Assembly (NCBI GenBank): GCA_020630775.1 | Contig: JAHDIN010000024.1 | Span: forward strand, 1 to 44,934 | Source of the DNA: Saprospiraceae bacterium | Lineage (GTDB): Bacteria > Bacteroidota > Bacteroidia > Chitinophagales > Saprospiraceae | DNA: 44,934 nt | Direction of reading: 5' to 3' | In this document: in pieces, positions 9,382-23,200 of the stretch | Layout: the number at the start of each line of letters is the position of its first letter | How positions within the stretch are numbered: the stretch's first letter is position 1 | The notes under the pieces: generated by a model | What the model was told of the DNA's origin: nothing | The model's database searches: none | The model's input: the letters and a program-made list of their open reading frames with translations, nothing else | Position numbers and translations under genes: made by a program

Positions 9382-9463
9382 TTAAAAAATATACACATAT
9401 TTAAATAGCTCATTTACAGATTGTTGCTTAATCTATTGAAAACTAAGTGTAAATTCCTGTAAA

Positions 9464-10852
9464 TCAGTTCTTTAAATTAAAGTAAGTGGGATTATTTAGT
9501 ACTGATAAATTATAAACTGTTGTTTCTAGATATAGATTTAGAGTTATAAAGGCATGAATTCTATCATTATCCAATGCAAAGGTATTGACTTTAACTTGCC
9601 TTATATCAGCTTTCATTTCAATTTCATTTTGACGGCTATACTTGGCCACTTGTCGGTCTACAAGCGCTTGATATTCTTCAATGCTTTCAGATATGGAGTA
9701 GGTCATCATATCTTGTAGTTTGTTTTTAATCTTCCCTTTAAATAACCATGCTCCTGCTTTTTTAAATATATTTTTCGTTTTAATCTCGATATCAATATCA
9801 TCAGTATAAAAAAGCTGCTTTTCATTATCAAACACCGGAATTCCAGAAACTTTTAATTGTCCATTGAGGCTTCCTTTTACATCAGAGTAAACGACCAATT
9901 TTTCACCTTCCCTTTTCATATAAAGATCTTTAACGGTAATTTTTCGACCATCACTTTCAAAGGTTTGACCATGAAAATTTTCTTTTAGATATGTATTAAT
10001 TTGATCATAGCTGATATCAAGGACCATATTTATATGAGAGGTATCATCCAATTTATCTTCCCATCGAAATTGTGGTAATGCTAAACCTGGTATAACCTCA
10101 TCGGGTTCTTTAGATGTAAATTTAGTTGTACCGTGCACTGTCATATTCCCTATTGAAAACTGCGACTGGTTTTCAATATTTGAGAGGTAGATGTTTTCTG
10201 GTACGATATGTAACCAAGAGTTTAAAACAGTATCTAAAAGTATTGGTTTCTCAACATACTTTGTTATTTCTAAAAGTTGTTCTTTAAATTGAACTTGCTC
10301 TGCTACAGATAAATCAATTTGTTTTTCTAATGACGGCTTTGATTTTTCGATAGCTATATCTGCTAATGAAGTAACATTAATTTTCAACCCAGCTAAATTA
10401 ATATTTGGTTTTTCAGTCCATACATGATTGGCCAATTCTGTTTTTGTCACCAATCGCCATGAAGAGTCTATATCTATAGAGGTAATAAAATTTATTTCTA
10501 ATTCACCACTACCTGAAACGTTTTGCAAGAATCCTGAACGACTGAGTTCAAAGTGAATTGGTAGTGTTGTCAATACCTGTCTACCAAGGAACTCAAGTTC
10601 AGCATTACGTTGTTTTTTTAATTTAACTTCGAATCCACTGGCTTCCATTTCCATATTCGTATCCAGATACTTATCAACAATTAAATTGAATGTATCATTA
10701 ATAGCTTCTTTGTCAATTTTAAATAAAATATTGACTGTAGATTTTAATTCTGGCATAACGAATTGGGAATCGATGGTCTGAACTTTTGAAATATTCTTTT
10801 TGCTACAAGATGTTAACCCTAATAACAAAATGAAATAAAATATAATTCTCAT
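9464..10852 (-). CDS. DUF4403 family lipoprotein
   Basis: 462 residues beginning MRIIFYFILLLGLTSCSKK: a lipoprotein signal peptide with lipobox LTSC, so Cys16 is the likely lipidated residue. The mature part is beta-rich with few helices, and the pattern (amphipathic strands, the segment around residues 360-395, SISESIEEYQALVDRQVAKY near the end) fits DUF4403, a Bacteroidetes/Proteobacteria family of unknown function. It sits between the two giant surface protein genes on the same strand, separated from the upstream giant by a terminator and from the downstream one by 167 bases, so it probably has its own promoter. A role at the outer membrane alongside the giant proteins is only guilt by association. 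Confidence 0.72.
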   Translation of the reverse strand: MRIIFYFILLLGLTSCSKKNISKVQTIDSQFVMPELKSTVNILFKIDKEAINDTFNLIVDKYLDTNMEMEASGFEVKLKKQRNAELEFLGRQVLTTLPIHFELSRSGFLQNVSGSGELEINFITSIDIDSSWRLVTKTELANHVWTEKPNINLAGLKINVTSLADIAIEKSKPSLEKQIDLSVAEQVQFKEQLLEITKYVEKPILLDTVLNSWLHIVPENIYLSNIENQSQFSIGNMTVHGTTKFTSKEPDEVIPGLALPQFRWEDKLDDTSHINMVLDISYDQINTYLKENFHGQTFESDGRKITVKDLYMKREGEKLVVYSDVKGSLNGQLKVSGIPVFDNEKQLFYTDDIDIEIKTKNIFKKAGAWLFKGKIKNKLQDMMTYSISESIEEYQALVDRQVAKYSRQNEIEMKADIRQVKVNTFALDNDRIHAFITLNLYLETTVYNLSVLNNPTYFNLKN

Positions 10853-11202
10853 CTAATAATCTTTCTATGATTAAGAATAAACAAAAAAGCCAAAACATTT
10901 TCTGTTCTGGCTTTTTAACTCAAACTTTAACTAACAAGTCCCTTAAAAATATTCTATCAATCCAATCAAAACATCTCTAATCGATAGATCCTCATGTCCT
11001 CAAAAGGAAATTTTGGAGTTCATTTTTAAAAACATCTTGTCCACTGGCTACTGTTCATCGAATGATTAAAATCGTGTTTTTAAAAGACTTGGGATGGCCT
11101 CTCTTCTTGTGAAATTACATGTGTAAGTTTTCTAAATTGTAATTCTAAATGTGTTGAGACCTTCAACATTGCAAAAAAGTTAAAATGTTAATAAATAAAG
11201 GT
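10853..11202. other. Intergenic region after the 4261-residue protein gene
   Basis: 350 bases without a gene. It contains the bidirectional-looking terminator at 10883-10917 and about 285 bases of what would be the 3' untranslated part of the giant gene's transcript. No conserved motif or RNA gene was recognised in the rest. Confidence 0.7.
10883..10917 (-). terminator. Terminator after the 4261-residue surface protein gene
   Basis: An inverted repeat, AAAAAGCCA...TGGCTTTTT with inner pairs ACA/TGT around a short loop, followed by T on both strands. It can act in either direction; on the minus strand it separates the giant gene from the DUF4403 gene that starts 30 bases further on. Confidence 0.8.
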
Positions 11203-14200
11203 TTATCGCTTAATCAAAATCATCTTATTAGACTTTTTCGATTCATTAGTTTCTAGTTCGTAGTATAGTACGCCACCAGTTTTCAATTCTTCGCTTTCCA
11301 ATACTATCTGATTCATTCCTTGATTCGCATCAATATTTCTTGAGTAAATAATTCTTCCATTTAAATCAAATACTCTAAATGCTACTTCTTGAGCTTGAGG
11401 CACATAAAACTTAATATTAGTCATCTGTGTCCAAGGGTTTGGAAGGTTTTGGTACAGTACTACATCTCCTTCTTCAATTGTCAGATTATTATATCTCAAT
11501 TCAATTTGCTGAATTGAATTGTCAGTTACTGAATACGCTTCTGGCTTCAATCCAGTGTCATTAATTTTCATAACATCACTTACCCAAACATCTGCTTTTG
11601 CGTAAACTGAAACAGTAAACATATTTTCTTGATTACTTTCAGCAGTTTTATTCCAACTCATATTTAGAACACCATACTCTAACAAGTGCTCGTTAATATG
11701 TTTTTTGCTCATATCATTCAATCCTGCAGTGAAGTCAACGAGTTCCACTTTACTTTGATCAAAAACTAATGAAGCTTGGAATCCATTAATTAAGTCTATA
11801 TCGTCAGTACTGAATTGAATCTGATGCACTTGGCCTTTTTCAAGCAATTGCTCTTCAACTTCAACTTCAAAAACTTGACTAGACCTTTCCTCAATAGGCG
11901 TATCTTTTAAGTTAGCCTTGACTGTATTATTGACATCACCAATTTTCACACCTACAAAGTCAACAATCATAGAATTATCGAAAGAATAAATTAAGTACTC
12001 CTCAGGAATTGGTTGACTAAATGGATCAGCAGGATCGATAAAATCGTGCGTTTCATCAATCATTCTCCATGAAGTATTCTGAGGGAAATCATCATAGATA
12101 CCCAAAATTAATTTTCTAAGTTCTATAAGGTCAATAGTTGACACATCGCCAGACCTATCGATATCCGCAGCGATAATTTTGTACGGAGAATCTAATCTAT
12201 TGGTACCCATTATATGTCTTTGAATACCAATAATATCTGCTGTAGAAACACCATTCAATGGATCTTCAGTCTTACTAGGCAATACGCTGTATGATCCTCC
12301 ATAATCCATTGTAGGGAATGCGTATAGGCCTTCACTATCTGTCATTTCATATTCAAAATCAGAACCCATTAACCCGACTTCTACATCTTCGACCTTTCTA
12401 TCATCTTCCGTAAATACTCTACCTACTATGTTTCCAATATTTGGACTATTACAGAATCCTGCACCATCCAATATCTGTAACAGATTGCCACAAGAATCAA
12501 TCACATTATTCCCTTGCCATAAGTAGACTACATAATTAGTTATACCCACTAAACTACAGTCTGCGATAAATATAGAATCTAAAGGACTAGTATTTGTCCA
12601 AGAAACCATCAAAGTAGAATCTGGACATATCGAACAATCAACTGCGCCAGTTGCATCAACATGTATTGGCACTGTCATACTTGGTTGAATTGTTGCAATG
12701 ACCTTATCGCATTGTTTAATAATTGATGTTGTATCTATGATAGTTACATTATAAGTACATGTTGATACATTGTTACATACATCACTTGCCGAAACTGTAA
12801 CAGTTGTCGTACCACCTGGATAAGTACCAGAAGCATCAGCTGAATTATTATTGTTAGCAAAAGGAGAATCATTAGATACTGTAATTGCTAAACCACATGG
12901 ATCAGTTGCTGTACCTGGCAGACTTACGAATTCTTCACATACTGTATTATTCATTGAGTCTATCTCTACAGTGATATCTGATGGACATACTAATTCAGGA
13001 CCCATGTTATCATTTAACATAACAAACTGATTATACGTCCTTACAAAAATTGGACTTTGACAAGAGTCAACAACAGTCCACTGTCTGACGAAGTTACCAA
13101 CACAACTAATTGAAGATGGAGGTGGATTATCAGAGAAGGTTATGCTTAAACTAAAGCAATCTGCATTAGATGTATCTACTATAGGGCCATCTGTCACCAA
13201 ATTTGCAGGATCAAAGCAATCATTAAAAGTAACTGGTGAAGGTGGCGGTGTAATATCATTAGCATCAATTGGATTGACTGGACCATCTATTGTAATTGTT
13301 TGTGTACAAGATGACGAATTACCTTCGTTATCTGTTGCAGTGAAAATTCTGTCCACTGTACCTACATTACATGTATTGACATCAATATTAACCGTTTCAG
13401 TTGTATTCACACTATTATCACAATTATCACTTGCTGTAGGATCTCCAAAGGCATCTAAATCAGAGATATCTGAATTACAAGGTATATTGGTATCCGCAGG
13501 ACATACAATTGAAGGTGGCATATCATCAACAATTGTTACAGTAGCTGTACATGTTGCTGATTGGCCTCCTGAAGAAGTGACAGTCAATGTCACAACATTA
13601 TCTCCTATAGAATTACAATTGAATACGCTTGGATTTAATTCGAAAGTTAACGTTGAACCACAAGGCGTAGAACTTCCTCCGTCCACATCTGCACCTGACA
13701 CTACTACATTTCCACTTGCCGTAAGACTTACTGTAATATCTTGGCATACCGCTGTTGGCACACTGTTATCTACAATCTCTACGTCTGTCTGACATGTACC
13801 ACTATTTCCACAGTCATCATTTACCGTAACAGTAACAGTTTGTGTCCCTGTCATAGAACAATCAAACATTGAAGGCATAATCGTCGTCGATGAACTAGCA
13901 GTCGCACAGTTATCACTAAAAGTATCGAAAACATCTGCCACCGTTATAGGAACGTTTGGTGCAAAAGTTAATCCAGTCAATAAAGTACAAGAAGGTGCCA
14001 TGTTATCTTCTACAGAAACTGCAGTTGTACATGTTGCTGTATTGCCTGCTTGATCAGTAGCAGTAGCTGTTACTATAGTAGGTGCTACTTTATCTGAGCA
14101 ATCTAATTGCGCTACATTTATTGTTTGAGTTACGCCACAATTATCCGCTGCATTATCAACGATCATTGCAGGAGTAATAGTCGCTTGTCCATTTGCATCT

Positions 14201-17200
14201 AAGTCTAAAGTAAAGTCTGCTTCACAATTTATAGTCGGAAGAATTTTATCTTCAACTGTTACTTTAGATTGGCATGTAACTGGGCTACCCGAACTTGGTG
14301 TTAAAGTAACTGTTACGCAAACAGGTGCACTTATATCGTTACATAAGAATGAAGTGATATCTAAACTTAAAGAGAACATATCGTCACATCCTGCTGAGCT
14401 ACCATTTGTAATAGCATCTATATCTGCCTGAGTCAAATCATATTCACCATTACTATCTAAGCAAACCGTAATATCATTAGCTACACACATAGGTGCATCT
14501 GGATCTTCAATTGTTACTGTAGTACTGCAAGTACTTGAATTACCGCAATCATCTGTAACCGTTAATACGACTGTTTGATCACCAAGCTCATTACATGTAA
14601 ATGAGTTAGGAGCTAAAGTCGCAGAAGCTGCAGTAGCACTACAATTATCTGTGAATGTATTTAATATTGTCGCAACCGGAATGACCATATCTGGATTGAA
14701 AGTCAGATCTGGCACTAATGTACACTCTGGAGCAACATTGTCCTCAACAGTGACATTAACCGTACAAGTACCCGTATTATTACATGCATCAGTAACTGTA
14801 ACCGTCACTAAAACAGGATTGGCTTTATCATCACAATCGAAAGTTGTTGGTGTTGCACTTTGAGAAACAACAGCACAGTTATCTGATGATGATGCTATAA
14901 AATGTGTTTGACTTAAATTCATTTGACCAGTAGCATCAAGCTGAACCGTAAAGTCGGCAATACAATTAACTACTGGATCAATATTATCATTGACTGTAAC
15001 CGTTCCATTACAAGTAGAAGAATTTCCACTTGCATCTGTAACTGTCAATACAACTGTATTATCTCCTTTATCGCTACATCCAAATGCGGTTTGATCTAAT
15101 GCCAATGTCACATCACTACATAAATCACTTGAGCCATCATCTATCATCATAGGTGTTACCGTAGCATTACCTATTGAGCTTAGATTAATTGTCACATCAT
15201 TACATAATGCAGTTGGCGGCGTATTATCTAATACTGTAACCGTTGCATTACAACCAGAAGTCAAATTTGAAGCATCTGTAACAGTAAGCGTTACTGTATT
15301 CGTGCCTACATCATCACAATCAAAAGCTGTTTGATTTAAACTTAAAATCAAATTCGTTGTACAATCATCCGTCGAATTATTATTAATATTTTCAGGCGTT
15401 AAGGTCGCATTTCCGTTTGCATCCAGCACTAAAGTAAAGTCATTACAATTTGCTACTGGAGGATCATTTGTAATAGCTATTTGGAATACACAAGTCCCTG
15501 TATTTCCTGATTGATCTGTTACTGTGATTGTGGCATTTTGAGGTACACAATCAATGGTATTTAAATCTAAGCCTGTTAAGTCAAATTCAGTATTAACGAT
15601 TGAACAGTTATCGTTTGTTGAGGTAATGATTGTAAACCCTGTAAGTATTGGCTCACCATTACCGTCTAAAGTGGTCATCACATCTTGACATTGAATTGTC
15701 GGATCTATTGGATCAGCTACAGTAATATTACTTGTACAAGAAGTTGATTGTCCATTAGAATCAAGAATAGTTAATGTGACAATATTTCCACTTCCTAAGT
15801 CATCGCAATCAAATGAATTCACATCTATTGAAGTTGTGATTGTAGAATTGTTGCACTGAGCGGCTGATCCTTGATCTATCATACCTACATTTATCTGAGC
15901 TGTACCATTACCATCAAGGTTAACCGTTAGGTTATCAATAGAATTACAAAGAGGAGGCAAGTTACAATCAACTGTAATAACAGCTGGATCATAATCATCG
16001 ACATCATCTCCATTATCTACAGTACCCGGTGTTCCGGGACCATTATCATCAACATCGTCATCAGTATCTACTTCACTATTATCATCTGTTCCACCGTCGA
16101 TATTATTGATATCACTATCTTCATCAGTAAGGCCTTCATCATTCGTAGCTGCAGTAATTTCAGCATTATTAATTAGACCATCACCCGCAAAGTTTGCATC
16201 GATAATTAACCTTACTTGTAATGACTGACTTGTACCTGCTGGTAAGCTTGCAATAGTTGCTTCAAAATTAGCACCTGATGCGGTGAATCCTGGAGAACCT
16301 GCTAGATCCATTGTTGTATTACTTGGGATATAATCCGTTACTACAACATTAGTGGCATCTACATTACCTTGGTTAAATACGACTATCTCAAATTCAACAG
16401 GATCTCCTGGATTGAAAGGTCTAGGTGTCGCTGTAGTATTCAGTTGTTTTCTTAAAGCTAAATCGAAAATGCTGATTTTTAATTCTTCAAGGTCATGATC
16501 ATCTTCATCACCTCCAGAGCTTGTAATATCATTATCATTAACAATACCGTCATTACCGTTTATCATATCAGGGGTACTATCTTGATCATCACCAAGCTCA
16601 CCATTAACATCATTAGCTGCTTTAATTTCAGCAAAATTAACCAACACTTGTCCTTCGCAAGCTGGATCAATATTAAATGAAATTGAAACTGTTGTAGATG
16701 TTGAATCTGCCAAGAATGGAATTGGCGTATTTAAAGTAGCCATCCCATTTCCTTGATCAGTCCAATTGCTATCATTCAATATTAAACAAGAAGGGAAGTA
16801 ATCAACAACCTCTATATCAAAAGCATCGGAATTTCCTTGACCTTGATTAAAAACTTCTATATCAAATGTAACTGCATCACCTGGCTCGAAAGGAGCGGCT
16901 GTAGATGCGTTGATCGTTTTTCTTAGTGCTAAATCGAATTTAGGACAAAAGTCCACATTGTTATTATCCTGAATCTCTACTGTTGTTGAACAGAAAGATT
17001 GAATTAAAGTATCTGAATCTGGCAAACATGTTGTCACCCACAGCTCGACAATATTATCACCTAAATCCGAGCAGTCAAATACTTTTTTAACATCATTTGT
17101 ATCAGGAGAGAAACTTAATTTAATTGGCAACATACACTCGTGAACAGAGCTAGCATCTATCATTTCAGGGAATATACATGCCATTTCATTATCTGGCCTG

Positions 17201-20200
17201 TCATCTCCATCAAGATCCATTGGTTCTAAACCAACGCTTAATCCATTGATACATGCAGCCGTTGGTGTCTTAATATTGACTACATTAATTTGCTTAGCGC
17301 ATGTGGTCGTATTTCCACATCTATCAGAGAAAGATATTAATGCAACATGCTCTCCTACAGGCACTGAACCAGTGAACGTAATTGTATTAGCGCTACCGCT
17401 ATCGGTAAATGTCTTACCATCTTCAAAAGTAATTTCAATAGCGCTTCTTAGATTTTCATCACTTGTGCAATCATCTGTAGCAATAGCTGTGAAGCTTATT
17501 GTTTCAAATTCACACTCATTAGTATTTATGATTAAATCTTCACAACCTTGCGCAATGATAGGACCTACGACGTTATCAACTTTAATCGTTTGTTCATGCA
17601 CTATAGGCGCATAGTCCGGATCATCAGATTGGCACCAATCAATAATTGTCCAAGTTCTTAATATCTTGAGACAAGCGTCAGCATCAGAGCCAGCGAAATT
17701 AAATACTTGATCTTCATAAGTGATACCTATTTGCGAACATGGCTCAGCAATATATCTTGGCGGTCCAAATTCAATTGGCAAATTCTCTGGTAATAAGTCA
17801 CCTGATCCACATCCTTGATCTGTAAAATAATCAAAAGGCAATATGACTGAACTAAGATCAAATGGATCTTCATCTACAAATGTGATTACTTGTGTACAAG
17901 TATTTGATCCATTATTATCTGATGCCGTAAAGACTCTATTTAACATACCTTGACCACAATCATTAACACCTTCTTCAACTACTTCAGCTACCGTTACACC
18001 ACAAACATCACTTGCAACTGCTTCACCAAATCCACTTAAGTCATTAAGATCAATTGGTGTATCGCAATCAACTTCCATATTTGGCGGACAAGTAATCGTT
18101 GGAGGGACTTTATCTTGAACATCCACTGTTACCATGCAATCATTAAATCTTCCAAACTTGTCGATTGCTCTAAAGACTACCATTTGTTCTCCAACATCAT
18201 CACAACAGAAATGTACTTCATCACTAAACCCACAAGGATCTGACAACTCAACTACAAAATACGTTTCAATCAATCCACCGTTAACAACTACCCAATCACC
18301 ATTAGTATCTACAATAACAAAATCACCATTATCTTCAGGCTCACCATCTGCCCAGTTATCGCACATTGGCTCAGCGTGATTGATAAAAGTAAATCTACCT
18401 TGATGTCCTTTATCGCTTAAACCTGTATAATATGTAACTCCAGGATTTGTAGCTTGAACTTGTTCAAAAACCCATTCACTCTCCTCACAAGACTCCTCAG
18501 TTAATAACATACCACCAGAAGCAGTTGAATATGAGTAAGCCTTATCAGCTGTAGTTTGGAACTTCGATAAGTAATAATATCTACCGTTTCTTTCTCCTAT
18601 AAAATCCATATCATCAAAGACAGGTCTATTGCACTCGCAATTACTTCCCATTCTTCTAACTAAAAACTTATACAGACTGCAGTCATCATAACTACCATCA
18701 TCAAAAGTATGTGCAAATGCTTTCGCTGTTCCATCAGATCTTAAAGAAACAGAAGTTTGTTCATCACAAATAGCAACAGGACTTACTTCGTCTAATACAT
18801 TAATATTTGTAGAACAACTCGTTAAATTTCCACATTCATCGTAAACATTATAAGTAACAACCGTAACTCCAGATTGAAAGCTAACTGTTGGTGCACTAGT
18901 TACATTATCTAAAAAACCACCTTCATAAGATATATCAATTATGAAAGTTTTAGAACAATCATCTGTTGCTGTTGGCAGAGGTAATGAAATTGTTTTTTCA
19001 CAACCTGGACTTCCATCTGTACTTATTTCCATATTTGCAGGACATTGAACTACTGGATCTAAGACGTCAGCGATTTCAATAGTTTGAACATGTGTAATTA
19101 ATTCATCTGAACTACACCAGTGCTCATAAGCCCTCCATGTTCTCATAATTTTAGTAACACAACCGCCACTAGTAACAAGGAAGTCAGAATAATCTATGTA
19201 GAAATTACAGTAATAATCACCAAAAGGAAATAATTCTTTATGTCCTAACGTAGGTACACCTGTAATATCAACTCTTGGAAATCCATCTGTATTATATATT
19301 GTATCGTTACATTCCAGATGAGTCATTTCATCAAAAAGGAAATCATCGGGAAATTCAACATTATCAATATCTATTCTTTCTAAACTTATTTTTTGGGTAC
19401 AAGGTGCTGAGACATTACCATAACCATCTGTAGCTATGTATGTTCTATTAACCTCTTTTATAAAATCTGGATCACAAGATAAGGGTGTAATCGTTTCACT
19501 AACAAGCTCATATGTTGCTGTAGAACAATTATCACTTACTAGCGGCTCATATGAATCAACAACCCAACATGGCATTGATATATCGTCACACTGAATTACA
19601 GGCGGTAATTTATCTTCAATATTGACTGTTGCCCAACAAGAATTTCCATCACAAGGATTAACTACTTTTGCCATCAAGGATTGCCATAAAAATTCCTCAG
19701 TCACAATGTTATTTGGAATTGATACGCCATGATGCGTTAACATCAATTGGTATTCTACACCTGCCATTATCGGACTTGTTAAAAACATATCCGGTGATAA
19801 CTGCGTCATACAATCATCATTTAAAGAAATGTTTATTTCACTTAAACAACTCATTGGTCCAGCTGAAGTACCAATTGAGATATCTGCCGAAGAAGGTGAT
19901 AAGCAAGATGAAGTACAATTTGGTGTCATCTTTAAGGTATATGGTCCACCAGCACTTGCTGACCAATCCACCTGAACACAAGTTCCGTTTGCTGGTCCTA
20001 CTATAGATCCACCACCTGATAAAGTCCAAGAATAATCTGTACAAGCAGTAATTGGATCAATGCAATAAGTAAATGAAGAACCAGCACATACTGCAGATAG
20101 ACCTTCACTTTGAATTGGAAGGTTATCATACAAACAAGCAGCGCCTCCACCACTAATTTGTAAAAATGCCCCTTCGCCATTGGTCACTCTTATTGAATAA

Positions 20201-23200
20201 GGCGTGTTATTCAAAACGATACCATTTAATGTGTATTCACTTATGCCATTCGGAAGCATCGATTCAGTCAAAATAGTTCCAGAAGATCCAGTTGTAAAAG
20301 ATACTGGCGCTGCAGGCGGAGCTGGACTTGTAGGACTAAATAGATCGAATACAAAATCGATATACCAAGTCATACCAGAAGGTGCCATTACCAATACAGT
20401 CTCATCAAACTGGCCATCGAATTGTGTTGTTGCATTGTTCTTACATATACAAGGGTCTGAAATTGAAATATTAGCTAAATAAACACCAGCAGGATCGTGA
20501 TCATCTTCATCGTCAATCCCATTTCCATCTATATAATTATCCATTGGTGAAAGATACTTTCCACCTTTATCATTCAACATATCTTTATCCGCATGAGAAT
20601 CTATATCTAATGCAGATACATCCATACCGTTTAAGTCTCTTACCTCGCCGATTTCAGCATAGTTGATTAAATGTACGGTATTGGCATCATCCATTACTTT
20701 TAATGTTATTTGTTCGTGGTGTACATCCCCTGGAAGAAAACCATTACCATCAAAGTTCACTGTTGTATAATACATATTATTAGCACCCACTGATGACTCT
20801 ACAGTCCAATCTTGATCTGATATAGTCATTCCTTCTGGAAGGTAATCCATGATCATTACTGAAGAAACTGCGGTTCTTCCTTGGTTATGAATTTCTATAT
20901 CAAATGTTACTTCTTGACCAGCCGTAACAAAAGTTTCTTGAGTTGTCATTAAAAGCGCTAAATCAATTTGTCTTGTTGACACTACAGCTGGGTCATGATC
21001 ATCTTCATCGATAGCTCCATTATCATTAATTTCATTATCTGTAGCACCTCTTGGATTTCCACCTTTATCGTTAGATAAATTAGTATCCGGTCGTGAATCA
21101 AAATCAACTGTTACACCATCTTTCACAGATTCAAATGAAGCAATTTCAGATAGAACAAGAAGATCATTATCATTTGTATCAGCACTTAAAATTAATCTTA
21201 AAGGATGGACACTATTTTGTCCTGCTTCTAAATCTTGAGCAGTATTAAATCTTACTAAATTTTGACCTACAGTAGTCCATTCAGGATTTAAAGATGCATT
21301 AAAGCTTAAAGCTGAAGGAAACGACGCAATTAAATCGTACGCATCAGCGGCTATATTACCTTGGTTATAAACAGTCAAGTCAAAAATAATTTCATCACCT
21401 ATATCATAATCTCTATTATTTCTTACTTCATTTTTCAAAGCCAAATCCATAATACAAATCATAGCGGGATCATGGTCATCTTCATCTATAGAACCGTTAT
21501 CACTTACCATATCATTGGTTACACCATAAACATCACCACCATTATCATTTGTCATATCCTCATCTGCATGAGAATCTACATCTAAGGCTACTTCACCATC
21601 ACCAGAATAAGCTGCACTTATTTCTGCATAATTTATATAATCTAATGCGTTTGCTGATGAGTTAGCTGTTAGTCTTAATTTTTCTGTTCTAGTTTGACCT
21701 GGTGCTAGATGGTCAGTGATTAATTTTTTGACCACTCCATCTTCTAATGTCCATCCTGGGTTTTGGTTAGGATCAAAATTAAATGAATCATTGAGGTAGT
21801 CTGTAATTTGGTAAGCGGATGCTGTAACCAAACCTTGATTAATTATTGTTATATCAAACTCAAGCAACTGACCAACTGTAATATTTCTATCATTGTCGAT
21901 AGTCTTAATCAAAGCTAAATCGTAATCGCTTGAGGTTTTTAATCCAATATCGAATCTTGAATTATTACCTTTTGCTGCAATAAAATGAATAGCATGTTGA
22001 TCCAAACAATTATCAGACAATACCAAATCTGAATTTCTATATCCGCTTGAAACCGATAATGTCGGGTAGTGATATAAGTTATCAAAAAGGTAATTATGAT
22101 TGGTCGTATTATAATTCGACAGAGTGATAAATAATTCAGCACCTGCACTTACACCATCCACAATTCCATCTTGATCTACATCTACATTTGAATTATTAAA
22201 AGCATAAAAACCATTTTCGTCAGTCTGCGTCGTACCAATAATATTGCAGTCTTTATCGTGTAATCTTAATGTTATGCCAGACATGCCCTCTTCGTCAGCA
22301 TCTTGCAAACCATTGCAATTTGCATCTAGCCAAACGTAGTTGCCAATCTCTGCACCTAACGAACCACATTTTCCATCTATATCTCCGAATCCAGTAGCTT
22401 TTCCAAAATACTGCTGAAGGTTTCTGTTGTATAATTCTTGTGAAGCTATTTTGCCTCCATTATTTGTGCTATACCTGTGTAAACCTCCAGAGTAGGTATT
22501 GAACTGAGGATCGAATACTGAGGTAATGACATGATCGTTACCGGGCACTATAGCAATAGATCCTAAAGCAACATTTGGGTGATCATTTTGATTTGCAGGA
22601 AAATAATCATCGCCAAAAAACTCTCCTCCACCAGGTCCATCATTATTATCTACGCCTGAACCTGTAAGGTTTCCTGCTTTCCCATTATATTCTAAAACCC
22701 ATTCTCCATTTACATTCGCCACCATTAAAATTTCTCCAAATTGATCATCCAATCTACTATTTGTATTAGAATGACAATATCTGTGTCCAATTCTGTCACT
22801 GATTCCTAGAACCATATGACCTTGAGAAGTAAAATCAATATCTGTTAGCCACTGAGACATTTGCTTCCAGTCCGGAGTATCATTCCAGTGTCCTCCTCCA
22901 TAAGTTGTATTAAATTCTAATGAAAAATTACCTGAAGTAATATTCATTTTATAAACATTAAAACTTGTCTGAAAATCATCCTCTGAAGTTTCGGCAGAAC
23001 AAGTGACGCCTACATATAAATCCCCTTGGTGGTACTTTACAGCAAATGGTCTGTAATCATTGTTAGAGCACCCAGGATTAGGGATAGCAAAAGATTTTGT
23101 ATTTGAAGCAGTTGGGTTATTTTTATTTATAATTACTACAGTTTTACTATTTAAGTCAATAGCGAACACCTTAGAATTATTATCATCTAAATCAATTGCA

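Noticed and set aside
13142-13792. A 216-residue plus-strand open frame opposite the giant gene
   Set aside because: It is antisense to the HYR-like repeats, has low-complexity Ser/Thr/Val composition and no start context; it is a shadow of the coding repeats.
13504-15965. A regular repeat that could suggest a CRISPR array
   Set aside because: The period is about 240 bases, the repeats are diverged and all lie in one continuous coding frame.
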